Positions 1 through 9,375 of a stretch of 64,000 nt of DNA are shown piece by piece. The notes beneath the pieces were generated by a model. That model did not search any database and was not told where the DNA came from. It saw only the letters and a program-made list of their open reading frames with translations. The DNA comes from Azadirachta indica (Eukaryota > Streptophyta > Magnoliopsida > Sapindales > Meliaceae). The position numbers were made by a program, and so were the translations under genes. Each line of letters opens with the position of its first letter. Position 1 is the first letter of the stretch. The stretch spans positions 6,466,350 to 6,530,349 of the forward strand of contig CM040452.1 in the NCBI GenBank assembly GCA_022749755.1, written 5' to 3'.

Positions 1-823
1 ACTTTGATATTCTTCTTGAGAGAGGCTTCACACCCAATATTTAAAAGCCTTTTTAGCTTCCAAAATGGATCGACATATCTCCAATAGATGAAAGCATTTG
101 ATGAATCAAATGCTTTTATGAATTTTTCTCCCTCCTCGCTTGAACCATCCAAGCAATTCAAATCCACACCAAACCCGACTTTGAATATTGAATCTAACGT
201 GCATCTCATCAATATATCCTGCAAAATAAAACATCATATAGATATGGGCTAAAGTTCTAACTAGTTTGCCTTGCTTGGGCCTTTAGTTTAAGAGTACTTA
301 CTTGCATATTAAAAACCCGACCCGGCATAGCAAAATCCGAAACAGCTTTGACCATTTTTGCGGCGTTTCTTCTAAACGCAGCGCAGCTGAAATCTCTTAG
401 CACCCTGGTTGAAAACTCAAAGCTCGCAAGCTTTCTCTGCTGCTTCCATTTTTCTCCATCGACTGCAAAAATCCCTTGGCCAAAGAGATCCTTCACTATA
501 TCTTGATTATATTCACCTTTTGAATATTTATCGAAGTTTGATTTTAGTATATGCTCTACGTTTCGTGTATCTGTGGTGAATATTTTACTCTTTGCAGGAG
601 CAAGAAGCCGAAAAGTTGGTTGTTTCTTGGCGACTTCGGTTTGGTAGTCGTAAAGCCTGTTGAAATGGAAGAGCTGGTGAAAAACGGTACCGGTTACAGG
701 TGGATAACTGGGGTCTCTGACTGATTTGCTGGAATAGATTTTGACTATGAGAAAAGAGAAGGTTAAGAGGAGAAAAAGAAGTGAAAATCCTGTGAAGGTA
801 ACAATTGTTAAGAAGATACCCAT
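1..823 (-). CDS. Cytochrome P450, CYP704 family, 5' part (cut by window edge)
   Basis: The family is the CYP704 branch of the CYP86 clan, membrane-bound monooxygenases of the endoplasmic reticulum that in characterised members omega-hydroxylate long-chain fatty acids. Exon 1 runs 823 to 302 and encodes 174 aa: an N-terminal membrane anchor (about residues 1-28), a proline-rich hinge with YPPVTGT (about 40-46), and the motifs DLFGQGIFAVDGEKWKQQRK and FEFSTRVLRDFSC. It ends in Gln at a GTAAGT donor. Exon 2 begins at 218 after TTTTGCAG, in frame with DILMRCTLDSIFKVGFG, and runs off the left edge. The I-helix and heme-binding regions lie outside the window, so activity cannot be judged. No stop or frameshift is seen in the visible part, unlike every other CYP704 copy here. 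A diverged copy of exon 1 and its upstream DNA lies at about 6,995-9,375. The CYP704 assignment is firm; the subfamily and substrate are not. Confidence 0.88.
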
Positions 824-2770
824 TAGTCATTACAGCCTCAAGGCCTTACACATTTTTCATAATGTGTATCAAAGAGGGTTTAAAATTAAAACTTCATGGA
901 ATTTGAAAAGTTATCAGGGTAAGGGATAAATTCCATCTAGGATTACAAAATTAAAGATTTACAAACATAGTATCAATCAATATATTGAAAATATATACTG
1001 CAAATTGCACTAGCGTTTCATTTGAAAGAGGTCATACAAGCAAGTGAAAGGTTAACTAAAATAATTCCAAATCGATCACCGTCAAATATCAATCACATGG
1101 CAACCTCAGTTGGTCGGCTATTTAGGTCTAAAATATTCTCAGTGCTCGATGTGGGTTTTATTAATTAACAATTTAAAAAAATAAAAATGCAAGCTTTAGA
1201 TTGGCTTTCCATGGAGGAGAGAAGAAATGGAAAGCGGCTATTAAGAGAGTGAGAACAACCGACATTTATGCTAGATTCGAAGCAGTTGGTGCTCCTCAGT
1301 CTTCACACGGAAAGTAGTCTTTTTTTTTTTTTTCTTTTTCTTTTCGTCGATGTGGCCATACAGTTTCATGGATTAGTTTAAACAACTTTAGTTAAATATA
1401 TCATTATTAATTTGGACAACATATTGGGGTTTGATTTGAGTAATAACAAAGTTGATTAAGATAAGCATTACAGTATTATTATTGCATAAGATCAAAGTAG
1501 CAACATTTTTCCATGCTTTCGATTCGTTTCTTCCGCTATAGCCAGGGAGAGGATTGTCTCTCTCAAAATAAATCAAACTCTTCTATTCACAAGATTCAAC
1601 ATGTTGATCATTTTCAAAAGGGTTTTTTCCAAAAGGGAGAGAATTCTACGCGCGCTGTTTGCTAGCTCTAGAATAGCTGGTGAACCATAGAGAAATGGCC
1701 TGCGTGGAACCAAGTTTCAATAATTTCAATCCTTCACAATTAATTATGTCGGGAATTTCTTTGCTGAAGTGGAAATTCATTTTAAATTTAATTTCTTTTT
1801 CTCCTCTAAACATTCAATAATAAGAAAAATATTGAAGCAGAAAACTCAATGTAAATGCTAGCTGCTTGCAAGAGGTTGAAAGTTGCCTAATTCCCGAAAT
1901 TGCATCAGACAATAACGTAGTACAATAATTTAAATTAATGTTTATTCGGTTATATGTAGACTCTTCAAATTAATTAAACTCATTGGTGTTATATATGTAC
2001 GTCGAATCTTGATATATATTATACCAAATACTAGAAATTGATCAATACTAGATTAACATCCATCAATTATTGCAATCTATTCGGGGATTGCGCATACCAT
2101 CATTTGAATAAATGATCAATTTTAGATGACGTTCTCTTTTTCTTTTAAATTAACGTCCGAGACTTAAAGTGAGTGTGGATTATGAAGAAATACAAATGTA
2201 CGAAATATATAATAATGGGAAGGAAATTGTAACTAAATAAATGATGAAAGCTGTTTTCTTTTTTGCTTAGAAGAGTTTCTGGGTTTGGAGATCGCTGACT
2301 GCTGAAGAAAAAGGGGTTTTTTTTTTTTTTTTTAATTACAACCATGTATTTTTATTTATTAATTTCTTTTGTTTGATAGCTTGTTTTCAAAGAGGGAGAG
2401 AGAGAGAGAGAAAGGGTTTTAATTTGTTTTATAATTACTTCATAGTTTGTAATTAACTATAGGTGGTTAATCAATTTCCTTGTTTGCTTGTTTGACTGCT
2501 AATCGATTAATAGAGACGAAAATAACGTGAAAACGAGGAGAAAACGGACCGCTTTTCCCGGGAAAGACTCTGTTAAGTCTTATCCAATGACCAAATTCTA
2601 CCCATTTTTTATTCTCTATTTGATTAGCTGAAGAAAGAAGGCTAGAGTCACAGCCTGTTTTATGGATATTTATTTGGACATTTCATGCATAGATTAAAGC
2701 AACCTAATATATCAGACAGAAACATATGTAGCTCGACGGATAACAAAGAATTATCCCCTAGAAAATTAAG
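205..2770. repeat. Segmental duplication, left member (P450 exon 1 plus upstream DNA)
   Basis: The segment spans the intron 1/exon 2 junction of the left-edge P450, exon 1 and about 1.9 kb upstream, and matches about 6,995-9,375 in the same orientation. Shared landmarks include the phrase GTTTCATGGATTAGTTTAAA near 1,365 and 8,110, a GA microsatellite (about 2,395-2,412 and 8,997-9,017), and GATAACAAAGAA near 2,740 and 9,343, after which similarity stops. Upstream of the gene (831-2,770) I see no other gene, only AT-rich DNA with poly-T at about 1,318-1,333 and 2,319-2,332. It presumably carries the P450 promoter, but no core element is certain. Confidence 0.85.
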
Positions 2771-3133
2771 GTTAAAATTGAAAATAGAGAACAAGATTTG
2801 GGGACGAAAATGACCGAGATAGAGCATCAAACGGGTTCATAGAATTCAGGGCGTAGAGGTTGACAGTGATGGCATGCAATAGAAAGAAAAGACTGATTAG
2901 AATTTAGTATTCTCTCAACAAGTAGTGGAGATAGAGCTGGCTAGTGGGATCAGAATTCCGAAATACCTCATTTATTATTCTTTCTAATGAATATATGTAT
3001 AATCAATCAGAGCAGATAAACATATAACTGCTGGTATTGGTGCGTTCAATTTCTCATTCATTCGACCTCTCTCATTAGCTTAGGTTCAATTTAGCTTCTT
3101 CTTACAGCAGAATCACATTTTAAGAAATGTTCA

Positions 3134-4062
3134 ATCATACAACCTGCCCATAGCGTAAGGTTGGTAACACAACATATCGCCTTTGCTAACATTGAACCCG
3201 TCCGGCAGAGTATCGTCTGAGAAATATATCTTAGAATCCTGCATTGCAGACAACGAAACATACCAAAAAAGAGAAGAAGAGATTATATTATCCAATTTAC
3301 CACCGGAACAGGGGGGTAGATTCTGAGAGTTTCAGTTATAGCTGCCTGGAGGTAATGCATCTTTTCTAAAGCTTTCACTAATACTATCTGCGAACTCTGC
3401 GAAGTCTGTAATGTCCTTAATATTTGTCCCATCTTTCATTTCTTGTGCAATCTTTTCCTGCACCTTAGGATGCTTACAAATCATGTAAATAAACCAGGAA
3501 AGTGTGGTTGCTGTTGTGTCTCTGCCAGCAATTATGAAATTTAGAATTATATTTCGTAGATACTTGGGATCAGTCTCAGTCACTTGCGGAAATCTTGATA
3601 AAATGTCTTCTTTCTTCGTTTGTCTCACCCACACATTATTATTTAACAAAATTGAATTAGTGGAAGCTGAACGTTCAAATTAGTTGACTTACAGAAACAT
3701 TCTCTTGTGGGCTGTGCATTCGGTCAATCTTACTCCGAATCAGCTTGTATACAAAAGCATCAATCACTTCAATTTTTTTCTTTAATGCAGCTTCTGAACC
3801 GATATTCAAGAACTTCTTAATCTGCCATAAGATATCAACATAACGCCAGAGTGTCATCGCACTTGCATCATCAAAAGCGCTGCTGAGAATTTTGCCTTCT
3901 TCACTTGATCCGCACATGCTGTCTAATTCGACTCCAAATGCCACTTTGAAAAACGAATCTAAGTTGATTTCATATCCTACAGGCACGATTTGAATTCAGT
4001 TTATGTTCAAGATCGAACAAAATAGTATGTGTCTGAACAATTAAACTTACTTGAATGTCTAT
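3134..4062 (-). pseudogene. CYP704 pseudogene fragment B (middle of the protein)
   Basis: Reading leftward, a short exon 1 tail (DIQ then GTAAGT, near 4,055-4,045) is followed by exon 2, beginning after CTGTAG at about 3,983, with the motif DSFFKVAFGVELDSMCGSSE. The next exon carries KKEDILSRF and the I-helix oxygen-binding motif AGRDTTATTLSW (about 3,510-3,540). It continues to KMHYLQAAITETLRIYPPVPV and then DSKIYFSDDTLPDGF, and stops at a TGA near 3,134. Defects: exon 2 has small deletions near its start that put a TAG in frame; a frameshift near 3,373-3,375 separates the SISE segment from KMHYL; the N-terminal half and the whole heme-binding C-terminus are absent. It may be the same locus as fragment C (4,345-4,756), split by the LTR remnant between them. 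Confidence 0.85.
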
Positions 4063-4084
4063 TAAATGATCGAAATGCCAAATG

Positions 4085-4327
4085 GTTTTTATCAAGTGGA
4101 TTTTAAACCGACTGCCGAGCCTATATAAGGAGTTTTTCTCTTAGGTTGTAGTATGCATAACACAGAGAGAAAAAATAGAGCAACAAATAAAAAGAGAGAA
4201 AAGACTTTAACGAGTTTATGTTTCTGTGTCTATATCTGTGTTTTGAGTGTAATTTTTTTATTAATAAAAGTATTTTTTTATTGTGTGAGATTTCTAAAAA
4301 AATATTACACAATTTGGTATCAAGACC
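4085..4327 (+). mobile_element. LTR-retrotransposon remnant (LTR end plus primer-binding site)
   Basis: A TATA box (CTATATAAGG, 4,121-4,130) is followed by a transcribed-region-like AT-rich stretch, an LTR-like terminus ATTACACA ending at 4,311, and TGGTATCAAGACC at 4,315-4,327. The first eight bases of the latter match the usual plant initiator-tRNA-Met primer-binding site (TGGTATCA). This order is typical of the R/U5 end of a Copia or TRIM element. I see no gag-pol sequence, no second LTR and no certain left boundary. It lies between CYP704 fragments B and C, consistent with insertion into a P450 copy. Confidence 0.6.
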
Positions 4328-4344
4328 TCCCATATTCAAAGCCC

Positions 4345-4756
4345 AACATCCTTTAGAAACTCTGCAATAATTTTCAAAGGACTAAAACTATTCGACCTGG
4401 TTTAGAAAATAATCGAGTAGAAATATTATTCACGTATTAGATCAGCTGGTTTCAGGAAATACCTAACCATAATTCTCAAAGTTTGTCTTAAGTATATATT
4501 CAAGGTCGACTGGGTCGGCAGCGTAAATTTCACTTCTAAAATGGCTGAGCAGTCTGTAATTAAATCGTATGCTCTCCGGCAAGATCTATCTGTAATGGTG
4601 TAAGCTATTGAAGCTGAGGAGCTGGTTGAAGATTGTACTGCCGACAGGATGGTATTTCTTCTTTTGCTGCAGGTTGTTGGTGAGTATTTGAAATATAAGA
4701 ATTGAGATAATTATTGCTAAAGCTGTGAAGGAGAAGGGAATAGTGAGGAGATCCAT
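4345..4756 (-). pseudogene. CYP704 pseudogene fragment C (N-terminus)
   Basis: An ATG at 4,756-4,754 opens MDLLTIPFSFTALAIIISIL, a P450 membrane anchor, followed by KKKYHPVGSTIFNQLL, the conserved CYP704 hinge. The frame then hits TAG after HHYR and resumes similarity with RSEIYAADPVDLEYILKTNF before a second stop after ENYG, where intact relatives have a Lys-Gly and an intron. An intron-like tail and acceptor TTATTGCAG follow near 4,362, but the expected next exon is missing and the LTR remnant begins. The subfamily differs from the left-edge gene (ENYG versus KYSKG at the same place) and matches fragment D, so C and D are a separate duplicate pair. Confidence 0.85.
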
Positions 4757-5597
4757 GGAAGTCTTTTAGCTCGATGAAGAACAAAGGTAATTTTGACACG
4801 ATCAATGATTCTGATTGTATTTAAAATTATGAATATTTTTAACTGACTACTTAATTTTTCTCGATATCTCATTATGATAAAACAAAAATTCTGATAATAT
4901 ATTATAATTTAAAGAGATGTAAAAAAATCTTAACGAGTTACATATTTGAAATGGCCGTCAAAAAAAATTCAACAGAAGGAGGGAAAAATGATATTTTTAA
5001 TAAAATTCAAAAGAAATTCAAAATATCAGTAGTGCTCAATTGAAGACAGACAAAAAGTTGTACTTAAAAAAAATTGACTTTGGACCACATTCACAGTGAG
5101 GACGAAGTCCGAACGCATGCATGTAAAAACCCCGCCATTTTTTAAAAGCAAAAACCTTCAAACTCTCTAAAACTCTATTATCATCAATTACTCGTTGTCG
5201 TCATTGCTTCGTTTTGGTTGGAGGAAGTTAATTGTTAAAGGAAACACATGATTTTGTAACCCGTCGGTGGTGAAAGAGGTGCCAAGGTTGGAATCAACTT
5301 GTTCATGTCATTTCATGTATGATTAATGGTGATTTAATAGAATTTTATCAATTGTTATGGTTGCGTGCCTGCTGTTGGTGTATCGAAAACCCTAGATTTG
5401 TCGTTTGGGTTTATAAATGGGAATTTTCCACGTCTAGTAGGAGGGTTTTTAAATGTGATGCAAATAAGTGTTAAAGAAACCTCAACTTTGTTGTTGACTA
5501 TATGCATGTGTTAAATTAATTATGTTTAATGTTGTTATGGTTAGAGAATTCACTGCTTGATATCTTTCTCTGTTGACACCACTTATCACCACCAACA
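4757..5597. other. Intergenic, no gene seen
   Basis: AT-rich sequence between two P450 fragments. No coding similarity, RNA gene or convincing element was recognised. Confidence 0.5.
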
Positions 5598-6128
5598 GCT
5601 TTCGAAAATCCCATCACCAAGTAAATCCCTCAGAATGTTGTAATTGTACCAACCCTGCAATAATTTTCAAAGGTAACACTATTCAAGCCCCAAATCAAGT
5701 AGAGTTGAAATATTATTCATGTATTAGATCAGGTTTCAGGAAATACCTTGCCATAATTCTCAAAAATTGTCTTAAGTATATATTCGACGTTGACTAGGTC
5801 AGCAGTTATATTTCACTTCTAAAAGGGCTCAGTCTGTAAGTCTTATGCTTTCCGGCAAGATCTGTCATTTGATGGTGTAATCTATTGAAGTTGAGGAGCT
5901 GGTTGAAGATTGTACCCCCGACAGGATGGTATTTCTTCATCTGCCTCCCGTTTCTTTGCTGCAAGTTTCTAGCGAGTATTTGAATTATAAGAATTGAGAT
6001 GATTATTGCTAAAGCTGTGAAGATTAGTAAGAATTGAGATGATTATTGCTACGGCTGTGAAGATGAGTAAGAATTGAGATGATTATTGCTAAAGCTGTGA
6101 AGAAGGGAATAGCGAGGAGGAGATCCAT
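5598..6128 (-). pseudogene. CYP704 pseudogene fragment D, with expanded anchor repeat
   Basis: The ATG at 6,128-6,126 opens MDLLLAIPFFTALAIIISIL, a P450 anchor like fragment C. The anchor-coding DNA is then repeated as three 40-bp tandem copies (5,988-6,105), which shift the frame and give a TAA in the second copy. Beyond it, in another frame, come KKYHPVGGTIFNQLLNFNRL, then the TDLAGKHKTYRL region, and YILKTIFENYGK at a GTATTT donor near 5,745. A short second exon follows the acceptor TTATTGCAG (about 5,660), encoding GWYNYNILRDLLGDGIF, and similarity ends near 5,598. Roughly 120 residues of P450 N-terminus remain; all catalytic parts are gone. It pairs with fragment C by sequence and intron position. 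Confidence 0.87.
5988..6105. repeat. Three tandem copies of a 40-bp unit
   Basis: GAATTGAGAT recurs at 5,991, 6,031 and 6,071, with the following GATTATTGCT and CTGTGAAGA kept in each copy: period 40 bp. The unit encodes, on the minus strand, part of a P450 membrane anchor. Fragment C has one copy of the same segment, so two copies (80 bp, not a multiple of three) were gained here. Confidence 0.95.
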
Positions 6129-6373
6129 GGAAGTCTTTTAGCTCGGCGAAGAAGGAAGGTAGTTTTGACATGTCAATGATTCTGCCGGTATTGTATGGTA
6201 CAAAAGTAACATGAATCAGTCAATAGATGAAAGCATTACAGAGAATTTCTTAAAACAGAATAAATAGAAAATTTCCGAAAATAGTAACATAAGGTACAAA
6301 AGTCTAATTCAATATTACAGAGATTAGTCTGCATCTGCTATTGGACATAACACGATGAATTTATTGAAATTTA

Positions 6374-7594
6374 TCAATTTTTTCTTGAAATTGTTCGAAG
6401 ACGAAGGCCTCCATCCATGTGAAGTGTAAACATAGTCCTGTAAGTCACAATTTTTGCGTCACCAGCCAATTTGAAGCGAAAGAAACGAAGGAGAGCAAGT
6501 GATAGTATCTTCATCTGTCGGTAAGCAAAGTCTTTTCACAGACAAACACAAGGACCCGCCTGCAAAAGTAGGTACAAAGGAAATTACTGAAACTGTTTCA
6601 ACTACAGTATATGATAAACAACTAAGAAAATATGAATACAAACATGAAAAGCTATAAATTTGAACGGAGATTCGGGTTGAAAAACTCCATTTTTGAGCCA
6701 TCTTTCGGGTCGAAATTCCTCAGCATCTTCTCCCCAAATGTAAGGCATTCTTCCCATTGCATAGGCCATATAATACACCCCATCTCCTTTTCTCAGTCTA
6801 TATCCACCGGGAAGAATATCATCTGTCTCCGCATTCCTCCCGTCCTTCTGCAGAAATTTTAAGAATTAAAATCAAGTGTTACTTAAAATACAATTACAAG
6901 CTAGTCTCGAAAATTAAATATTGTACCACGGGGACTGCAGGGTAAAGTATCAAGGTTTCTGTCAATGCTGCATGAAGAAAACGCATTTTCCCGAGTGTTT
7001 CATCAATATATCCCACAAAATAAAACATCATGTAGATATGGGCTAATGTTCAAACTAGGTTTGCCTTACTTGGGCCTTTAGTTTAGGAGTACTTACTTGC
7101 ACATCAACAACCCGACCCGGAATAGCAAATTCCGAAACAGCTTTGACCATTTTTGTAGCGTTTCTTCTAAGCACTCTGGTTGAAAACTCTAAGCTTGCAA
7201 GCTTTCTCTGCTGCTTCCATTTTTCTCCATCGACTGCAAAAATCCCTTGGCCAAAGAGATCCTTTATCATATCTTGATCATATTGCCCTTTCGAATATTT
7301 ATCGAAGTTTGATCTTAGTATATGCTTTATGCTTCATGGATCTGCGGTAAATATTTGACTCTCTGCAGGAGCAAGAAGCCGAAAAGTTGGTTGTTTCTTG
7401 GCAACTTCGTTTTGGTAGTCGTAAAGCCTGTTGAAGTAGAAGAGCTGGTGAAAAAGGGTACCGGTTACAGGTGGATAATTGGGGTCTCTGATTGATTTGC
7501 CGGAATAGATTTTGACTATGAAAAAAGAGAATTTTAAGACGAGAAAGAGAAGTGAAAATCCTGTGAAGGTAACAAGTATTAAGAAGATACCCCT
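6374..7594 (-). pseudogene. CYP704 pseudogene E (start lost, two nonsense codons, large internal deletion)
   Basis: This is the duplicate of the left-edge gene. Exon 1 spans 7,594 to 7,097, with the initiator changed ATG to AGG (7,594-7,592), an in-frame TGA at 7,336-7,334 where the left-edge gene has CGA (Arg), and a 21-bp loss that removes DFSCAAF. After the intron, the exon 2 start joins directly to KMRFLHAALTETL (near 6,990), so the middle of the protein including the I-helix is deleted. The C-terminal exons persist: TDDILPGGYRLRKGDGVYYM, WGEDAEEFRPERWL, then after an intron GPCVCL followed by TGA (6,538-6,536) in place of the Gly after the heme-ligand Cys, and KDFAYRQMKILSLALLRFF to a stop at 6,374. 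It is clearly non-functional; the parts that survive show what the full C-terminus looked like. Confidence 0.93.
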
Positions 7595-9375
7595 TATTTG
7601 TTCCAGCCTCTGGTCTTTACACGTTTTTCATAGTGTGTGCCAAAGAGGGTTTAAAATTAAAACACAACGGAAGTTTAAAAGCGATCGGGGTAAGGGACAA
7701 ATTCCATCTAGGGTTTACAAAATTAAAAATTTGCAAACATAACATCAATCAATATGTTGACAATATAGACTGCAAATTGCACTAGCGTTTTATTTGAAAG
7801 AGGTCATAAAAGCCGGTGAAAGGATGACTAAAATGATTCCAAATCGATCACTATCAATCAAATGGCAACCTCCGTTTGCCCGACTGTTTAGCTCTAAATA
7901 TTGTTAGTGCCGATGCTAACAATTAAGTAAATGAAAGCTTTAGATTGGCTTTCATGGAGGAGAAGAAATAGGCGAGATAATATCGATCCACTTTGAGTGA
8001 AAAGCGGCTATTAATAGAGTGAGAACATGTGATATTTACGCTAGATTCGAAGCAGTTGGTGCTTTTACACAGAAAGTAGTTTTATTTTTCTTCGTTTATG
8101 TGGCCATACAGTTTCATGGATTAGTTTAAACACCTTTAGTTAAATATATAATTATTAATTTGGACAACATATTGAGGTTTGATTTGATTAATAAGAAAGT
8201 TGATTAAGACAAGCATTACAATATTATTGTTGCACATATAAGACCAAGTTGCGACATTTTTCCATGCTTTTGATTCATTTCTTCCACCATAATCACGGAG
8301 AAGATTACGTCTTCCTCAAAAAAATCAAACTCTTCTATCACAAGTTGATCATTTTGAAAAGGGTTTTTTGCATTGATGAACCCAGGAAATTCAATTCTAT
8401 TTCAAGGTAGGTACAGACTAGTGAACCCATAGAGAAATATGGCCTGCATGGAACCAAGTTTCAATAATTTCAATCCTTCAAAATTATGTTGGAAATTTCT
8501 GTGCTGAAGCAAAAATCCATTTTAAAAGTAATTTCTCTCTAAACATTCAAATATAAGAAAAATATTGAAGCAGAAAAGTCAGTGTAAATGCTGCTTTCAA
8601 GAGGTGGAAATTAAGTTGTCTAATTCCTGAAATTGCATCAGACAATAACCTAACCTAGTTCAATAATTGAAATTGCGCGTACCATCATGGATAAATAATC
8701 AAACTTAGAAGACGTTTTCTTTTTCTCTTAAATTAACTTCCCGGTGTCAAGTCAGTGGATTATGAGGAAATATAAATGTACGAAATATATAGTAATGGGC
8801 AAGAAATTATAACTAAATAAATGATGAAAACTGTTTTCTTTTCTGCTTAGAAGAGTTTTTGGGTGTATGAGGACTGCTTGGATTTCATTACCTAGGAGGA
8901 AGGATAGGTGCTTGGAGATCGCCAACTCCTGAAGAAAACAATGTTTTGTTTATTACAACCATGCATTTTCATTTATTAATTTCTTTTTGTTTTCAGAGAG
9001 AGAGAGAGAGAGAGAGAAATGGGTTTAATTTTTTTGACAATCACTTCATGATTTACAATTAATTATAGGCGGTTAACCAATTTTCTTGTTTGCTTGTTTG
9101 TACGAAAGGCAAAATAAGGTTGGCTTAATCGATTAATAAAGACGCAAGTAACGTGAAAACGGAGAAGAATCTGTTAATCTCATCCAATCTGCAGATTCCA
9201 TCCGTTTTTTATTCTCTATTTGAGTAGCTGAAGAAAGAAGGCTAAAGTCACAGCCTGTTTTTATGGATATTAATTTGGACATTTCATGCATAGGTTAAAA
9301 GTAAAGCATCCTAACATATCATAAACATATGTAGCTCGATGGATAACAAAGAACTATGCCCCAGAAAATTAGTTA
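6995..9375. repeat. Segmental duplication, right member
   Basis: Copy of about 205-2,770 in the same orientation, covering exon 1 of pseudogene E and its upstream DNA (7,595-9,375), which holds no other gene. The copies differ by many substitutions and short indels, so the event is not recent. The GA microsatellite is kept at 8,997-9,017. Similarity ends just after GATAACAAAGAAC (9,341-9,353). Confidence 0.85.
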
